NCBI RefSeq assembly: GCF_020618775.1
Contig: NZ_JAESVB010000019.1
Coordinates: 1-57,211, forward strand
Source: Acidisoma silvae
GTDB taxonomy: Bacteria; Pseudomonadota; Alphaproteobacteria; Acetobacterales; Acetobacteraceae
DNA length: 57,211 bases
Direction of reading: 5' to 3'
The notes beneath the pieces are model-generated. The model saw only the letters and a program-made list of their open reading frames with translations, did not search any database and was not told the origin of the DNA. A program made the position numbers and the translations under genes. Every line of letters starts with the position of its first letter. Positions within the stretch are counted from its first letter, which is position 1. Shown one piece after another: positions 16,998-26,107 of the stretch.

Positions 16998-17291
16998 TCA
17001 GCTCAGGCCCTCGAAGCTGATCATGACCGGGGTGTCCGCGGAGCGATGACGGAGAGGTATAGCCCTCTGATACTCGGGTGAGTCATACCATCTGCGGAGA
17101 GCGGCCCTGTCGTCAAACTTGAGCAGGATGATGCGATGGCCCGGAAGACCTCCTTCGATCAACTCCAGAGCATCGGTCACGGCGAGCGCCTCGACGTTGT
17201 ATTTGGCGATACTTTCGAAACCTGCCGTTTCGTATTGACCGTAGATGTCGAGGTCTTTGCGGTCGATCGCGGCGAAAAAATAGACGGACAT
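16998..17291 (-). CDS. DUF1330 domain-containing protein
   Basis: This 97-residue protein matches DUF1330, a dimeric ferredoxin-like (alpha/beta barrel) fold. It starts YFFAAIDRKDLDIYGQY and has the family's ALELIEGGLPGHRIILLKF and WYDSPEYQRAIPLRH segments near the end. The fold is related to antibiotic monooxygenases and YCII proteins, but no reaction is established. ATG 17291 gives the family-standard start. It lies 53 bases downstream of the lactonase-like gene on the same strand and is probably co-transcribed with it. Confidence 0.88.
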   Translation of the reverse strand: MSVYFFAAIDRKDLDIYGQYETAGFESIAKYNVEALAVTDALELIEGGLPGHRIILLKFDDRAALRRWYDSPEYQRAIPLRHRSADTPVMISFEGLS

Positions 17292-17344
17292 TGTCGGCTG
17301 CTCCGTTGAAGAATTCAGAGGGCGGCACCGTTCGAGCGGGAGCA

Positions 17345-18169
17345 CTATTCGTAAAAGCCCGCCGTCGAGGCTCGCAGGGTCGCGAACTGGTCGGGGTCGT
17401 GACCGAACCAGACCTGCGCCTTGTATTGGTGGGCAAGGTTGCGCAGGCGCTCGATAGCGCGCTCGGCCCCCAACGTATCGTAGGTGACGCCCGGAAGCCG
17501 GACCGGAGGCCCATAGACGCCGCTGCCGTAGGCGACGTCGGACGCGAGGATGACGCTGCCGAGTTCGCGCGTGCGAACGTGCAGCCCGAGCATGCCGCGC
17601 GCGTGCCCCGAGCCGAAGTTCAGGATCTCGATGTCATCCGCGAGCGCTATGCTACTTGTTTCGCGCGTGACGAGTTGCCAGTCGAGGTCGCACCGAGCCC
17701 AGGCACCGATGTCAGCGAGCACGTATGGTGTACCGTGTTCGCGAAGCCCGAACGTGCGGAAGGCGCCGGCGAACTCGTCCTCATGGACGATGAGCTTCGT
17801 CTTGCGAAAGAACTCGACGCACCCCGCATGGTCGTTGTGAAGGTGGGACAGGACCGCGTAGCGGATGTCGTCGGGTCCCAGTCCGATCTGCTCCAGGCGG
17901 TTCGGCAACTGGCACTCCTCGCCGCCCGAATGGGGGCAGAGGTCCTGCATCTCGGCCGTCCACCGCCCATCCGCTCCCATGGCGTCGGGGTGACAGCCGA
18001 GGTCGAACAAGATGTTCCCGCCGGCGTGCTCAATGCAGTAACCGGAGACAGGCAGGTCGATCCGCTCGGCGGCGGGATGAGGATAGGTCTGCGTCGCCAC
18101 AAGGGCGCCCCCAAGGACCAAGTTCCGGTCGACCGTGAGGCGCCCTAGGTCGAGTACATGCAATTTCAT
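17345..18169 (-). CDS. Metallo-beta-lactamase-fold hydrolase, N-acyl-homoserine-lactonase-like
   Basis: This 274-residue protein has all metal ligands of the AiiA/AttM-type lactonases: HLHNDH (109-114), His189 in GSGHARG, Asp211 in LASDVAYG and His257 in WFGHD. Family members open the lactone ring of acyl-homoserine lactones and quench quorum sensing, but related enzymes act on other lactones. With a DUF1330 gene downstream and LysR genes around it, lactone catabolism is also possible. There is no signal peptide. ATG 18169 begins the usual MKLHVLDLG start. Confidence 0.85.
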   Translation of the reverse strand: MKLHVLDLGRLTVDRNLVLGGALVATQTYPHPAAERIDLPVSGYCIEHAGGNILFDLGCHPDAMGADGRWTAEMQDLCPHSGGEECQLPNRLEQIGLGPDDIRYAVLSHLHNDHAGCVEFFRKTKLIVHEDEFAGAFRTFGLREHGTPYVLADIGAWARCDLDWQLVTRETSSIALADDIEILNFGSGHARGMLGLHVRTRELGSVILASDVAYGSGVYGPPVRLPGVTYDTLGAERAIERLRNLAHQYKAQVWFGHDPDQFATLRASTAGFYE

Positions 18170-18286
18170 CGGTGTTCCCCATTCCGTCCTCAAAGCCTAG
18201 TCAAGGATGGACCGGGAAACAGGACGGAATAAATGGGACCCGCGTCCTCGCTGCGGTGACCACCAGGACGCAATCGCCTTCTTTGG

Positions 18287-19186
18287 TTAGCCGGCGGAAT
18301 GCATACCCTGGCGCAGCATATCGATGAGAATGCGGGCCGCTGGGGAGAGGTGCCGAGAAGGCGGATGGACCACGCTAATGGGCGTGGCAGGTGCTTCGAA
18401 GTCGCGCAGGAGCCGAACGAGCCGGCCCTGGCGAATGAGGTCCGCGACCACGTGATCGGACACCATGATTAGCCCTACCGATTGTAGCGCTGCCGCGACG
18501 AGGGCGTCTCCGTCGTCAACGACAAGCTGCGCCGAAACGTCGATCGCGCGAAGCTGCCCGTCGACCGCGAACCGATACTTGAAGCGGGTGGCAGTGCCCG
18601 GCGTCACGAAGCCGACGAATCGGTGTGCCGCGAGGTCGTCGGGATGGACGGGGACGCCGGCAGCCGCGAGATACCGGGGTGCACCGCATAGCGCCAGACG
18701 GGATTCGCCGACCTTCACGGCGATGAGATCCGAAGCTGGGAGGTGACCGATGCGGATCGCGAGGTCGACATTTTCCTCGACAAAGTCGACGAAACGGTCG
18801 CTCATCCGAGCCTCGACCTCGACCTGCGGGTGCCTCTCGAGGAACGCCGCGACGACGGGCATGACCCGGTTCCCCTCAATGCCGGTCGCGGCGACACTAA
18901 TCGTCAGCTTCCCGCTTGGCAGAACCGCCGCAGCCGCAGTGACACTCTCCGCGTCGGCCAGATCAGCGAGAATGGCCTTGCATCGGGCGTGGAAGGTGGC
19001 ACCGGCCGGCGTCAGGCGCACAACACGGGTGGTGCGGGCGAGTAATTGGACGCCGAGACTCCGTTCCAGTCGGCTGACAGCCTTGCTGACGCCGGAGGAT
19101 GTCATGCCAAGGGTCGCCGCGGCGGCCCGAAAGCCACCCCTGTCTCCAACCGCTACGAAGGTGCCAATCGCCGCAAGGTCGCTCAT
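18287..19186 (-). CDS. LysR-family transcriptional regulator
   Basis: This 299-residue protein has a winged helix-turn-helix (GDRGGFRAAAATLGMTSSGV then SKAVSRLERSLGVQLL) and a LysR effector domain (KLTISVAATGIEGNRVMP, NVDLAIRIGHLPASDLIAVKVG). It lies 117 bases upstream of the lactonase-like gene on the same strand, and a second LysR gene lies 73 bases further upstream, also on the same strand. It may control the lactonase/DUF1330 pair. It differs clearly from the other two LysR proteins of the cassette, so it is not a recent duplicate. Confidence 0.9.
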   Translation of the reverse strand: MSDLAAIGTFVAVGDRGGFRAAAATLGMTSSGVSKAVSRLERSLGVQLLARTTRVVRLTPAGATFHARCKAILADLADAESVTAAAAVLPSGKLTISVAATGIEGNRVMPVVAAFLERHPQVEVEARMSDRFVDFVEENVDLAIRIGHLPASDLIAVKVGESRLALCGAPRYLAAAGVPVHPDDLAAHRFVGFVTPGTATRFKYRFAVDGQLRAIDVSAQLVVDDGDALVAAALQSVGLIMVSDHVVADLIRQGRLVRLLRDFEAPATPISVVHPPSRHLSPAARILIDMLRQGMHSAG

Positions 19187-19259
19187 CGCGCCCTTTTGCG
19201 TCCGAGTGGTCAGCAGATCAACCGTGCCGAGGCGCCTCCGCTAGTGTACTGGCGAGCCT

Positions 19260-20207
19260 TTACGCGCCCGGTTCGGTCCAGCGCCAGGCGTTCTTCCGAA
19301 GGAAGGCGATAGCGGCCCCAGTGCGGCGAGGGACCTGCCGCTCCCGGCGCAGCATCGACATGGCCGTCGTCTCGACGCGAAAGTCTCGGAGCACCTCGAC
19401 GGCCTGACCGGACCGCAGGTCCTCCGCCGCCAGCCAATACGGGGCCCAGGCGATGCCCTGGCCGGACCGCACCATCTCCCATGCCGATAGGCCGTCGTCG
19501 GCAATCACGCGGCCGTTCGGCACGACGCGGATAGGTTCGTCCCCGGAGTGGGCCGCCCTGAACCGCCAAGGCTGGACCCGGCCCGTGCCGCCATTGCGGT
19601 ATCCAATCAGGTCCTTCTGGGCCAGTTCGGCCGGAGTGTGCGGCAGTCCGTCCCGGGCAAGATACCGCGGCGCGGCGCAGGCGACCCAAGGGAAGTCGAA
19701 CAGCGCCTGGGCCACCTGGCCGGGGACCCCGTCGAGCGATCCCGCCCGAATCGCGACATCAACGCCTTGCGACGCGAGGTCGTCGGCGGCGTCGCTGGCC
19801 CGAAGGTCGATCCCGATCTGCGGGTGGGCCTCAAGGAACTCCGGCACCAAGGGAATGAGGCAGGAACGAATGAAGGCGGTCGGGCCACTGATCCGCACGC
19901 GGCCGGCGAACCCGCCGTGAGCCGTCATTGCAAGGGCGGCTTCGAGCCGTTCGACGCTCTTTAACGTCTCGCGCGCTTCGGCAAGCAACGCTTCGCCCTC
20001 TGGCGTCAAGGATTGTGAGTGGGTCGAGCGGTGCAGCAGCTTGATACCGTTGGCGGCCTCGAAGCGTGCGATGGTCTTGGACACGCCGGAGGTGGTCATC
20101 TCCAGGCGCCGCGCCGCTTCCGCGAACGAGCCCGCCTCGACCACGCGCACGAAGCAGAGGAGTTGCAGCAGGGTGGCAGGAGAAACAGGTGTGGACATCA
20201 AGTCCAT
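19260..20207 (-). CDS. LysR-family transcriptional regulator
   Basis: This 315-residue protein has a winged helix-turn-helix (VEAGSFAEAARRLEMTTSGV then SKTIARFEAANG) and a LysR effector domain (GRVRISGPTAFIRSCLIP, VDVAIRAGSLDG). ATG 20207 and ATG 20198 are both possible starts. It is divergent from the NTF2-like/DUF2867 gene pair with an 87-base gap, so it is the likely regulator of that pair. Confidence 0.9.
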   Translation of the reverse strand: MDLMSTPVSPATLLQLLCFVRVVEAGSFAEAARRLEMTTSGVSKTIARFEAANGIKLLHRSTHSQSLTPEGEALLAEARETLKSVERLEAALAMTAHGGFAGRVRISGPTAFIRSCLIPLVPEFLEAHPQIGIDLRASDAADDLASQGVDVAIRAGSLDGVPGQVAQALFDFPWVACAAPRYLARDGLPHTPAELAQKDLIGYRNGGTGRVQPWRFRAAHSGDEPIRVVPNGRVIADDGLSAWEMVRSGQGIAWAPYWLAAEDLRSGQAVEVLRDFRVETTAMSMLRRERQVPRRTGAAIAFLRKNAWRWTEPGA

Positions 20208-20294
20208 ACTGCCTTGCCGGATAAGGTGCCTACAAGCACTCGGATGCGGGGCCTAAACATCAGGGACGCTTCTCCCAAACCTTCGGAGTTCATA

Positions 20295-20711
20295 ATGTCC
20301 CATGCGCACCTCGACGCCTTCCTGCATGCCATCCACGGTAGGGATGCGAATGGCTTGCTGGACCACGTGACGAATGAAGTGACCCTTTGGAGCCCGATCT
20401 TCCCCGAGCCGTTCCAAGGCAAAGAGAAGCTCAGGGCCGTGCTGAGTGTGGTCCTAGGCGCCATTGACAGGTTCGAGGTTGTCGAGGTGATGCACGGTAA
20501 CGCACACAGTGCCGTCGCCTTCCGGCTCGACGCAGGTGGTATCACGCTGGACGGCATGGACTTGTTTGAGTTCGACTCGACCGGGCTGGTCGCGACCTTG
20601 AAAGTCATGTGGCGGCCGCTTCCGGCTATCGTTGCGATGCAGAACCGGATCGCACCGCTGGTCGGCGCACCGTTGATGTCGCTTGTGACCGCCACAGCGG
20701 CAGCTGCATGA
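20295..20711 (+). CDS. NTF2/SnoaL-like small protein
   Basis: This 138-residue protein has the cone-shaped NTF2-like fold pattern: an N-terminal helix (DAFLHAIHGRDANGLLDHV), TLWSPIFPEPFQGKEKLRAVL, and later beta strands ending in VATLKVMWRPL. SnoaL-like proteins act as isomerases, hydroxylases or small-molecule-binding partners; no specific activity can be read here. ATG 20295 is the first start with family-like sequence. Its stop overlaps the next start (ATGA). Confidence 0.78.
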   Translation: MSHAHLDAFLHAIHGRDANGLLDHVTNEVTLWSPIFPEPFQGKEKLRAVLSVVLGAIDRFEVVEVMHGNAHSAVAFRLDAGGITLDGMDLFEFDSTGLVATLKVMWRPLPAIVAMQNRIAPLVGAPLMSLVTATAAAA

Positions 20712-21253
20712 CGCGACTGGCGTTCGGCGGGACCAATCGCCCCACCATGCTCCATGGCATCGTGCGCCGGACTGGCCTGCCGAGGGACAGTGAACTCGCG
20801 CTCCGCTATCGAAATGCTGATCTCGCCGATGCCTTCTGCGTCCTGCTTCCAGCCGACGCGGAGGGGATAGACGTCCTGGCGGACCGTGTTTTTGGACATC
20901 CAGGCCCTGTGTTCCGGACGGCGCTCGGCTTGCGCGATGCGGCCATTGGCCTTTTCGGCGTAAAGACGTCCGGACAATTGCGTAAGCGGCTCGCGCGGGA
21001 CGGGGTAGACCGCATTGACTTCTTCCCGGTGCTGTCACGATCCGCACGGGAGGTCGTGCTGGGTGAGGACGATCGGCACCTCGACTTCCGTACCTCGCTG
21101 CTCCTACGTCAGGCGACGGCAGGTAAAGAACTTGTCGCGACGACAGTCGTGCACTGTCACAACACGCTTGGCCGAACCTATCTCGCCGCCATCCTCCTGG
21201 GGCACGAACTTGTGGTCAGATCTGTCCTGAAACGGGCTCTCGACCGGGGGTGA
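20708..21253 (+). CDS. DUF2867 domain-containing protein
   Basis: This 181-residue protein resembles the DUF2867 family (DAFCVLLPADAEGIDVLADRVFGHP at about residues 29-53, split over two beta-helix units, and GEDDRHLDFRTSLLL later). DUF2867 often occurs fused to, or next to, NmrA/SDR-type reductases, and its function is unknown. The start overlaps the NTF2-like stop by four bases, so the two proteins are translationally coupled and likely form one functional unit. Confidence 0.78.
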   Translation: MTRLAFGGTNRPTMLHGIVRRTGLPRDSELALRYRNADLADAFCVLLPADAEGIDVLADRVFGHPGPVFRTALGLRDAAIGLFGVKTSGQLRKRLARDGVDRIDFFPVLSRSAREVVLGEDDRHLDFRTSLLLRQATAGKELVATTVVHCHNTLGRTYLAAILLGHELVVRSVLKRALDRG

Positions 21254-21861
21254 ATGTCGTGAGTGAAAGTCAGGAAAAGGGAGGTGTTGTCCGAGCGCTG
21301 CAAGATCGCCGCGACACTGGCTCGCTCAGTTCGTAGTGCATCCTGCTTTGTCTCGTTTGATCACGCCCGCCGATGTGCCCGAGAAATCTGAAGCGAAGAC
21401 GTGATCTGACCTGCAGTTGCCTCATCATGCGAACAAAGCGGGCGCGCAGAACACCAATCCACGTTCCGGACGGCGGATGGACGATGTGGACGGGGTTGAT
21501 CAGCACGCATGTCATAGTTTTCGGTGCGACGACGCCAGCACGGCAAGCTGACCGAGTTATCAGCTTCGGCATCGTCGAATAAGCGCAATGCGCAGCGCTA
21601 GCCTTTGCCGATCCCGGCGTCGATCAGGATGGTGCGACGGCCATCGCGAAAGAGGCAGCTGTACACACTGGTGACAAGGTGCCCGGCCTTCCTCCAGCAA
21701 TCTGGTATCAAAAGATAGGGCGCGCTCTTGGCGATCGCGACGTCCTGTGGGGGGCGGGAGTTTCTAGACACAATGAGATCCGCAATCGATAATTATGGCG
21801 ACAACCCGAAACGTTCTACCTGTCCGATCTCTCTTCCGACACCCGCTCTGGGCCGTCCGCG
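21254..21861. other. Intergenic stretch with degraded sequence
   Basis: No intact gene is visible over 600 bases. Open frames at 21270-21588 on both strands show no family features. A short minus-strand piece at 21598-21690 resembles a metallo-beta-lactamase N-terminus and is listed separately. Confidence 0.45.
21598..21690 (-). pseudogene. Remnant of a metallo-beta-lactamase-fold hydrolase N-terminus
   Basis: Read on the minus strand, about 30 codons give LVTSVYSCLFRDGRRTILID followed by AGIGKG and a stop. This is the first beta-hairpin typical of metallo-beta-lactamase-fold hydrolases. No HxHxDH motif follows, so only a fragment remains. The resemblance is short and could be chance. Confidence 0.35.
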
Positions 21862-22272
21862 TCAGGGGTGAAGCTTCGTGCCCTTCGTAGCCCTGTCAAC
21901 GTCCTTCTTCGGGCCGCGCATAGCGATGCCGACAAAGTCGGGAGCGTCGGCCAACTCAGTCAGGAAGGCCTCACGGTTGGCCGCATCGTCGCCCGTCGAG
22001 AACATCGACCGGACGTAGGCAGCACAGGCAAGGTCCCGCTCGCCCGCAATGCGGTGACTACGCCGAAGATCCTCCAAGGTTGCAGCAAAAACGAGCATAG
22101 GTTGGCCCAGCAGCGGCGCGTATCGTCGGCCCGTCGCGCCGATATAGGGCTCTCCCATGGCCTCCGGCGCAGCCCCGGCGATACCGGTGGCGAGGAAGGC
22201 CGTGACGTTCAGCTTCTGCCACACGGCGAGATCTTCGTGTACAAGGATCGCCACCTTTGTATCGAACGCCAT
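21862..22272 (-). CDS. DUF2000 domain-containing protein
   Basis: This 136-residue protein fits DUF2000, a peptidyl-tRNA-hydrolase-2-like fold. Its recognisable parts are KVAILVHEDLAVWQKLNVTA at the start, GEPYIGATGRRYAPLLGQP in the middle, and DFVGIAMRGPKKDVDRATKG at the C-terminus. Function is unknown. ATG 22272 is preferred because AGGAGAAGGA lies just upstream; a start six codons earlier is possible. It is divergent from an Lrp-type regulator, an arrangement often seen for this family. Confidence 0.85.
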   Translation of the reverse strand: MAFDTKVAILVHEDLAVWQKLNVTAFLATGIAGAAPEAMGEPYIGATGRRYAPLLGQPMLVFAATLEDLRRSHRIAGERDLACAAYVRSMFSTGDDAANREAFLTELADAPDFVGIAMRGPKKDVDRATKGTKLHP

Positions 22273-22359
22273 TCCTTCTCCTGCCTTCATCGCCTAAATA
22301 TGTGAGGTGTAGCAGTAAATTGCCCGAACGATTGTCACACGGAAAGGGGTAGAAGTTCG

Positions 22360-22860
22360 ATGTCTGAAGAAACGAACGTGGTTCGGAGAAAGCCCGTCTC
22401 ACCCGCCAAGCTCGATGCGGTCGACCGAAGGCTGTTAGGCTTGCTGGCCGAAGATGCGACGCTTAGCTACGCCGATCTTGGCCACAACCTTCGCCTTTCT
22501 CCGCCCGCCGTCCATGAGCGGGTGAAGCGGCTCAGGCACGACGGCATCATTAAAGGGACGGTGGCGGTGCTTAACGGCGCCAAGATCGGCCGTCCGCTCC
22601 TCACATTTGTGCATGTCGACACGACAAGCTGGGCGGTCACCCGGCATCTGCTCGCCCTCAAGGAGCTACCAGAGGTAGAGGAGATCCACACTGTGACCGG
22701 CGAGAGCGCGATGCTGTTGAAGGTCCGTACTAAGGACACCCAAGCGCTGGAGGACCTGCTGGAGCGCATCCACTCCATCGAGGGGTTCAAGGGGACCCGA
22801 AGCTACATCGCACTTTCCACCTACCTCGAGCGCGGCCCCAGTCCGGTCTTGAGCGCCTAG
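22360..22860 (+). CDS. Lrp/AsnC-family transcriptional regulator
   Basis: This 166-residue protein has an AsnC-type helix-turn-helix (LDAVDRRLLGLLAEDATLSY then ADLGHNLRLSPPAVHERVKR) and a C-terminal ligand-binding RAM domain (LPEVEEIHTVTGESAMLLKV). Such regulators respond to amino acids or similar metabolites. It is divergent from the DUF2000 gene with an 87-base gap and probably controls it. It is the last intact gene of cargo block 1. Confidence 0.92.
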   Translation: MSEETNVVRRKPVSPAKLDAVDRRLLGLLAEDATLSYADLGHNLRLSPPAVHERVKRLRHDGIIKGTVAVLNGAKIGRPLLTFVHVDTTSWAVTRHLLALKELPEVEEIHTVTGESAMLLKVRTKDTQALEDLLERIHSIEGFKGTRSYIALSTYLERGPSPVLSA

Positions 22861-23221
22861 GCTCTACCGTGTCTGGATACCGAGAACTGCTGTCAATCCA
22901 ATGGCGCTCCAGGCCAAGAGGACTTGCAAAAAGACGTCGCCTCAGAGTTGCTCCGACACTAGCAACCTTCGCGCGGTAAGGACTAATGTCTGATATGAGT
23001 CGTTGTCTTCCGACCGGCCCCCCAGATCGATTTGGGTGTGTCATTGACCTGTCGTCTTCCAGCGGCATGGATCGATAAGCGGTCAAATATCATAAAGCGC
23101 AACTATCGAGCGCGGCCATATTCTTTCGTCAGAAACTCGACAAGTGGATTCAGGACAACTTCAATCGTGTTGCCGGCTTATACAACGCCGGAAATCCAAA
23201 TCTCAGCCGTTTATCCAAGCA
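22861..23221. other. Cargo-block junction, no gene recognised
   Basis: This is non-coding DNA between the Lrp gene and the point (23222) where homology to the methylase gene resumes. The sequence just before the junction (23080-23221) has no recognised relative within the window. No inverted repeats, target duplication or integrase mark the junction. Confidence 0.5.
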
Positions 23222-23572
23222 AGCCTCGACGGGACCTGGCATCGCCCTTTCACGACCCTCGAACTCGCGTCTCTGCAGAGCCTTGTCGATCCCGAGGAAT
23301 ACCTCAAACTCGACGGCCTCTCGGACGCAGACTGGCGCGAGAGAATTGGCAATGCCGTTCCGCCGGATGCCGCGCAGGCTATCGCCGATACGATGGGCAC
23401 GACGCTCCTCCTAGCCTGGTCGGGCGAGAGCTTCATGCTCTCCGCTGTGCCCGTTTGGGTCCAGCAGATGGCCGTTGGACTCTCGCTGGATCGGGCGGCC
23501 AGGCCGTGTTCCGGCACGCGGCCGCGCGATGAGCCGGTGGAAAAAAATCTTCGGGAAAAGCTGAAAACATGA
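23222..23572 (+). pseudogene. 3' fragment of the C5-cytosine methyltransferase gene
   Basis: About 95 codons match the C-terminus of the methyltransferase at 10871-12964, including FTTLELASLQSL and RIGNAVPP (motifs IX-X). The catalytic half is absent. The copy has lost the original stop and reads on to 23572. It is a relic of the backbone operon order, not a functional enzyme. Confidence 0.88.
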
Positions 23573-23613
23573 GGGAGGTATGAAGCTCCCTACCGCGCCC
23601 TGGACCCACCGCC

Positions 23614-23661
23614 GCAAGGGTCGCGCTGATCGCGCGCCCGGCAAGCCGGCTGCGCCCTTGC
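23614..23661 (+). promoter_or_regulatory. Structured leader element, copy 5
   Basis: The outer stem is GCAAGGG (23614-23620) with CCCTTGC (23655-23661), with inner hairpins as in copy 4, of which it is the homologue in the second direct repeat. It is 56 nt upstream of the ATG of the broken ArdC copy. Confidence 0.7.
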
Positions 23662-23717
23662 CCCGGGGGACCAGGCGCGGGGCGAGGGAGGGGTCATCCA
23701 AATCATGGAGAATCCCG

Positions 23718-24724
23718 ATGCGAAAGCAGGAAAAGAACCCACGCGACCATTACCAGGACGTCACCCAACAAGTGATAGAAGCGCTTGAAGCCGGGACGCC
23801 GCCCTGGCGCCAACCCTGGGATTCCGGAAAAGCCGGCGGCCCCTCCATGCCTCGGAACGCCATCACGGGCGCGGGCTATCGCGGCATCAACGTCCTCACA
23901 CTCGGCATCAACCGAATGGCTTTCATGACCGGCGATCCCCGTTGGGCGACCTACAAGCGGGCCCAGGAAAGGGGCTGGCAGGTGAAACAGGGCTCACGCG
24001 GCATCACCGGATATTTCTACAAGCGCATCGAGGTTGATGGCGCAAAGAACGAGGGTGGTTCGACGGGCGAAGGCAAATGGTTTCCCATGCTCCGCTCGTT
24101 CACGCTGTTCCATGCGAGCCAGATCGACGGCATTCCGGACTATCTGCCGCCGACCATTGAGGAAGCGCCCTGGCGCTCGCCGGATGCGGTCGAAACCATC
24201 TTCGCCAACAGCGGCGCCGAGATCCGCATCGGCGGTCCTCGCGCCTTCTATTCGACCGTCACGGATCACATCCAATGCCGCCCGCCGTAGCGTTTCATTC
24301 GCCTGCGGCACGGTCGAGCGTCCAGGTCCATGAGGGCATCCACTGGACTGGCGCCAAGCACCGGCTGAACCGCGACATGTCAGGCCGCTTCGGATCGAAG
24401 TCCTACGCGCGTGAAGAATTGGTCGCCGAATTGGGACAACTCAACGTGTGCAGTACGCTCGGGATCGCCGAGTGCGATTTCGTCAACGGCGCCGCCTACC
24501 TCTCGCATTGGCTCGAAATTTTACGCGAGGATAAGCGCGGAATCTTCCGCGTTGCTGCCGACGCACAACGCGCTGCGGACTTCCTGTTGGCTTTCCATCC
24601 CGACTACGCCGCGCGCCTGACTTCGCCGCTTGCCAGCACCGAAGGTGAAGCCGCTGGCGTGACGGAAACGGCTCTCAAGGCCGCGGTGAACCGCGCCGGG
24701 TTTTCCGGAGGCTATTTGGTTTAA
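23718..24724 (+). pseudogene. ardC: Second ArdC copy, frameshifted and hit by an insertion sequence
   Basis: The gene matches the ArdC at 13191 throughout. Compared with it, one G is missing at about 24277-24279 (CCAGATG became CCAATG). The first frame therefore ends at 24290 just before the metalloprotease domain, and the HEGIH part continues in another frame from 24275. The IS3-family element entered one codon before the original stop, so the second frame ends in IS sequence at 24724. The N-terminal ssDNA-binding half could still be made as a 190-residue protein; the full ArdC cannot. Confidence 0.9.
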
Positions 24725-24725
24725 G

Positions 24726-25631
24726 TTACGCGGCTAAAGGTATTGCCTCAAGGCTGGCATAGTAGCGTGCTTCGGCCTCGGCAGGCGGGATATTACCGAT
24801 GGGCTCGAGGATGCGCCGATGATTGAACCAGTCCACCCATTCGAGGGTGGCAAATTCCACAGCTTCAGCGTGGCGCCAAGGTCCTCTGCGATGGATCACC
24901 TCGGCCTTGAACAGGCCATTGATGGTTTCGGCGAGAGCATTGTCGTAGCTGTCACCGACGCTGCCGACGGATGGTTCGATCCCAGCCTCGGCCAAGCGCT
25001 CGGTGTAGCGAATAGACAAGTATTGAACGCCGCGGTCGCTATGATGGATCAACTCATCTTGTCGCGCAGGCCGGCGATCGTGCAGCGCCTGCTCCAAGGC
25101 ATCGAGCACAAATCCGGCCTGGGCCGATCGGGACACGCGCCAGCCGACAATGCGGCGAGCAAAAACATTGATGACGAAGGCGACGTACACGAAGCCTTGC
25201 CACGTAGCGACATAGGTAAAATCGGACACCCACAGAGCATTGGGCTTCGCTGCACGAAACTGCCGGTTCACTTTGTCCCGTGGGCAAGGGGCAGCCGGAT
25301 TGCTGACCGTTGTCTTCACCGGCTTGCCGCGGATCACCCCCGCAAGCCCCATCTGCTTCATAAGCCTGGCCGTCGTGCAGCGCGCGACCGCGCTGCCCTC
25401 CCGGCGCAATTGCCGCCAGACCTTGCGCACACCATAAACTCGGTAATTTTCCTCCCAGACTCGGCGGATCTGTACTCTCAGCACGGTATCCCGTCGTGCA
25501 CGCGGCGGCAGACGCTCCGAATCGCGCCGCCGGGCTGCATAGGCATGATAGGTGGAAGGGGCGATCGGCAGAACGCGGCAGATCGGCTCGACCCCATAGG
25601 TACCCCGATGATCGTCAATGAAGGCGATCAT
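24726..25631 (-). CDS. IS3-family transposase OrfB (integrase catalytic domain)
   Basis: This 301-residue protein has the DDE catalytic residues: Asp137 in WVSDFTYV, Asp199 in HHSDRGVQY and Glu235 in NALAETING, with the D-35-E spacing of IS3. An HTH_21-type segment ([17 protein letters not shown]) precedes the core. It begins at ATG overlapping the orfA stop (AAAAAATGA), so it is made by -1 frameshifting on the A-run as an OrfAB fusion, by coupled reinitiation, or both. Confidence 0.95.
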   Translation of the reverse strand: MIAFIDDHRGTYGVEPICRVLPIAPSTYHAYAARRRDSERLPPRARRDTVLRVQIRRVWEENYRVYGVRKVWRQLRREGSAVARCTTARLMKQMGLAGVIRGKPVKTTVSNPAAPCPRDKVNRQFRAAKPNALWVSDFTYVATWQGFVYVAFVINVFARRIVGWRVSRSAQAGFVLDALEQALHDRRPARQDELIHHSDRGVQYLSIRYTERLAEAGIEPSVGSVGDSYDNALAETINGLFKAEVIHRRGPWRHAEAVEFATLEWVDWFNHRRILEPIGNIPPAEAEARYYASLEAIPLAA

Positions 25632-25957
25632 TTTTTGAACGGGCGGTCGAGCTCCGCCGCTGCAAAATAAGCTGACGCCTTGCGCAGAATCTCATTGGCC
25701 TGCCGCAGTTCCCGGTTCTCGCGCTCCAGCGCCTTCATCCGCTCCGCGACCTCCGAAGGAACCCCCGAGGTTCGACCCGCCTCAATATCGGCCTTCTTCA
25801 CCCAGTCCATCAGCGTGTGGGTCGAACAGCCAATCTTCCCCGCAATCGACGTGGCGGCCGCCCACCGCGACGGGTGTTCCCCCTCATGCTCCAAAACCAT
25901 CCGCACCGCTCGGGCACGGACCTCAGGGCTGAATTTGTTCGTCGTCTTGCTCGTCAT
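25628..25957 (-). CDS. IS3-family transposase OrfA (DNA-binding)
   Basis: This 109-residue protein has the usual OrfA helix-turn-helix ([20 protein letters not shown], then [19 protein letters not shown]) and a C-terminal leucine-zipper-like coiled coil ([20 protein letters not shown]). It recognises the IS ends. It ends in the A6 run where the orfB frame begins. Confidence 0.95.
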   Translation of the reverse strand: MTSKTTNKFSPEVRARAVRMVLEHEGEHPSRWAAATSIAGKIGCSTHTLMDWVKKADIEAGRTSGVPSEVAERMKALERENRELRQANEILRKASAYFAAAELDRPFKK

Positions 25958-26107
25958 GGCTCCATCCTACTTGGAAGTTGGAGCCTCCGGGAAATCCGGT
26001 GCGGTTCACGGCCTAACGGCCTAACGGGCTTTCCTATCCACCCCAAAGAGACGACGAGCGGTCGAGAGGCTGCTCGCGTCCGTGCGACCGCGAGGAGGCG
26101 GAACGCC

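Larger units (their letters stand above)
24687..26008 (-). mobile_element. IS3-family insertion sequence with 3-bp target duplication
   Basis: This is a complete 1322-bp element. The ends form 27-bp inverted repeats (24687-24713 and 25982-26008, beginning TGAACCGC) with three mismatches. The flanking CGG is present on both sides (24684-24686 and 26009-26011). Removing the element and one CGG restores the ArdC ending, with the same stop position as copy I. It carries overlapping orfA and orfB on the minus strand. The intact genes and clean duplication suggest recent insertion. Confidence 0.95.

Noticed and set aside
16702-17049. 115-codon plus-strand open frame
   Set aside because: It overlaps the DUF1330 gene on the other strand, matches no family and has no clear ribosome binding site.
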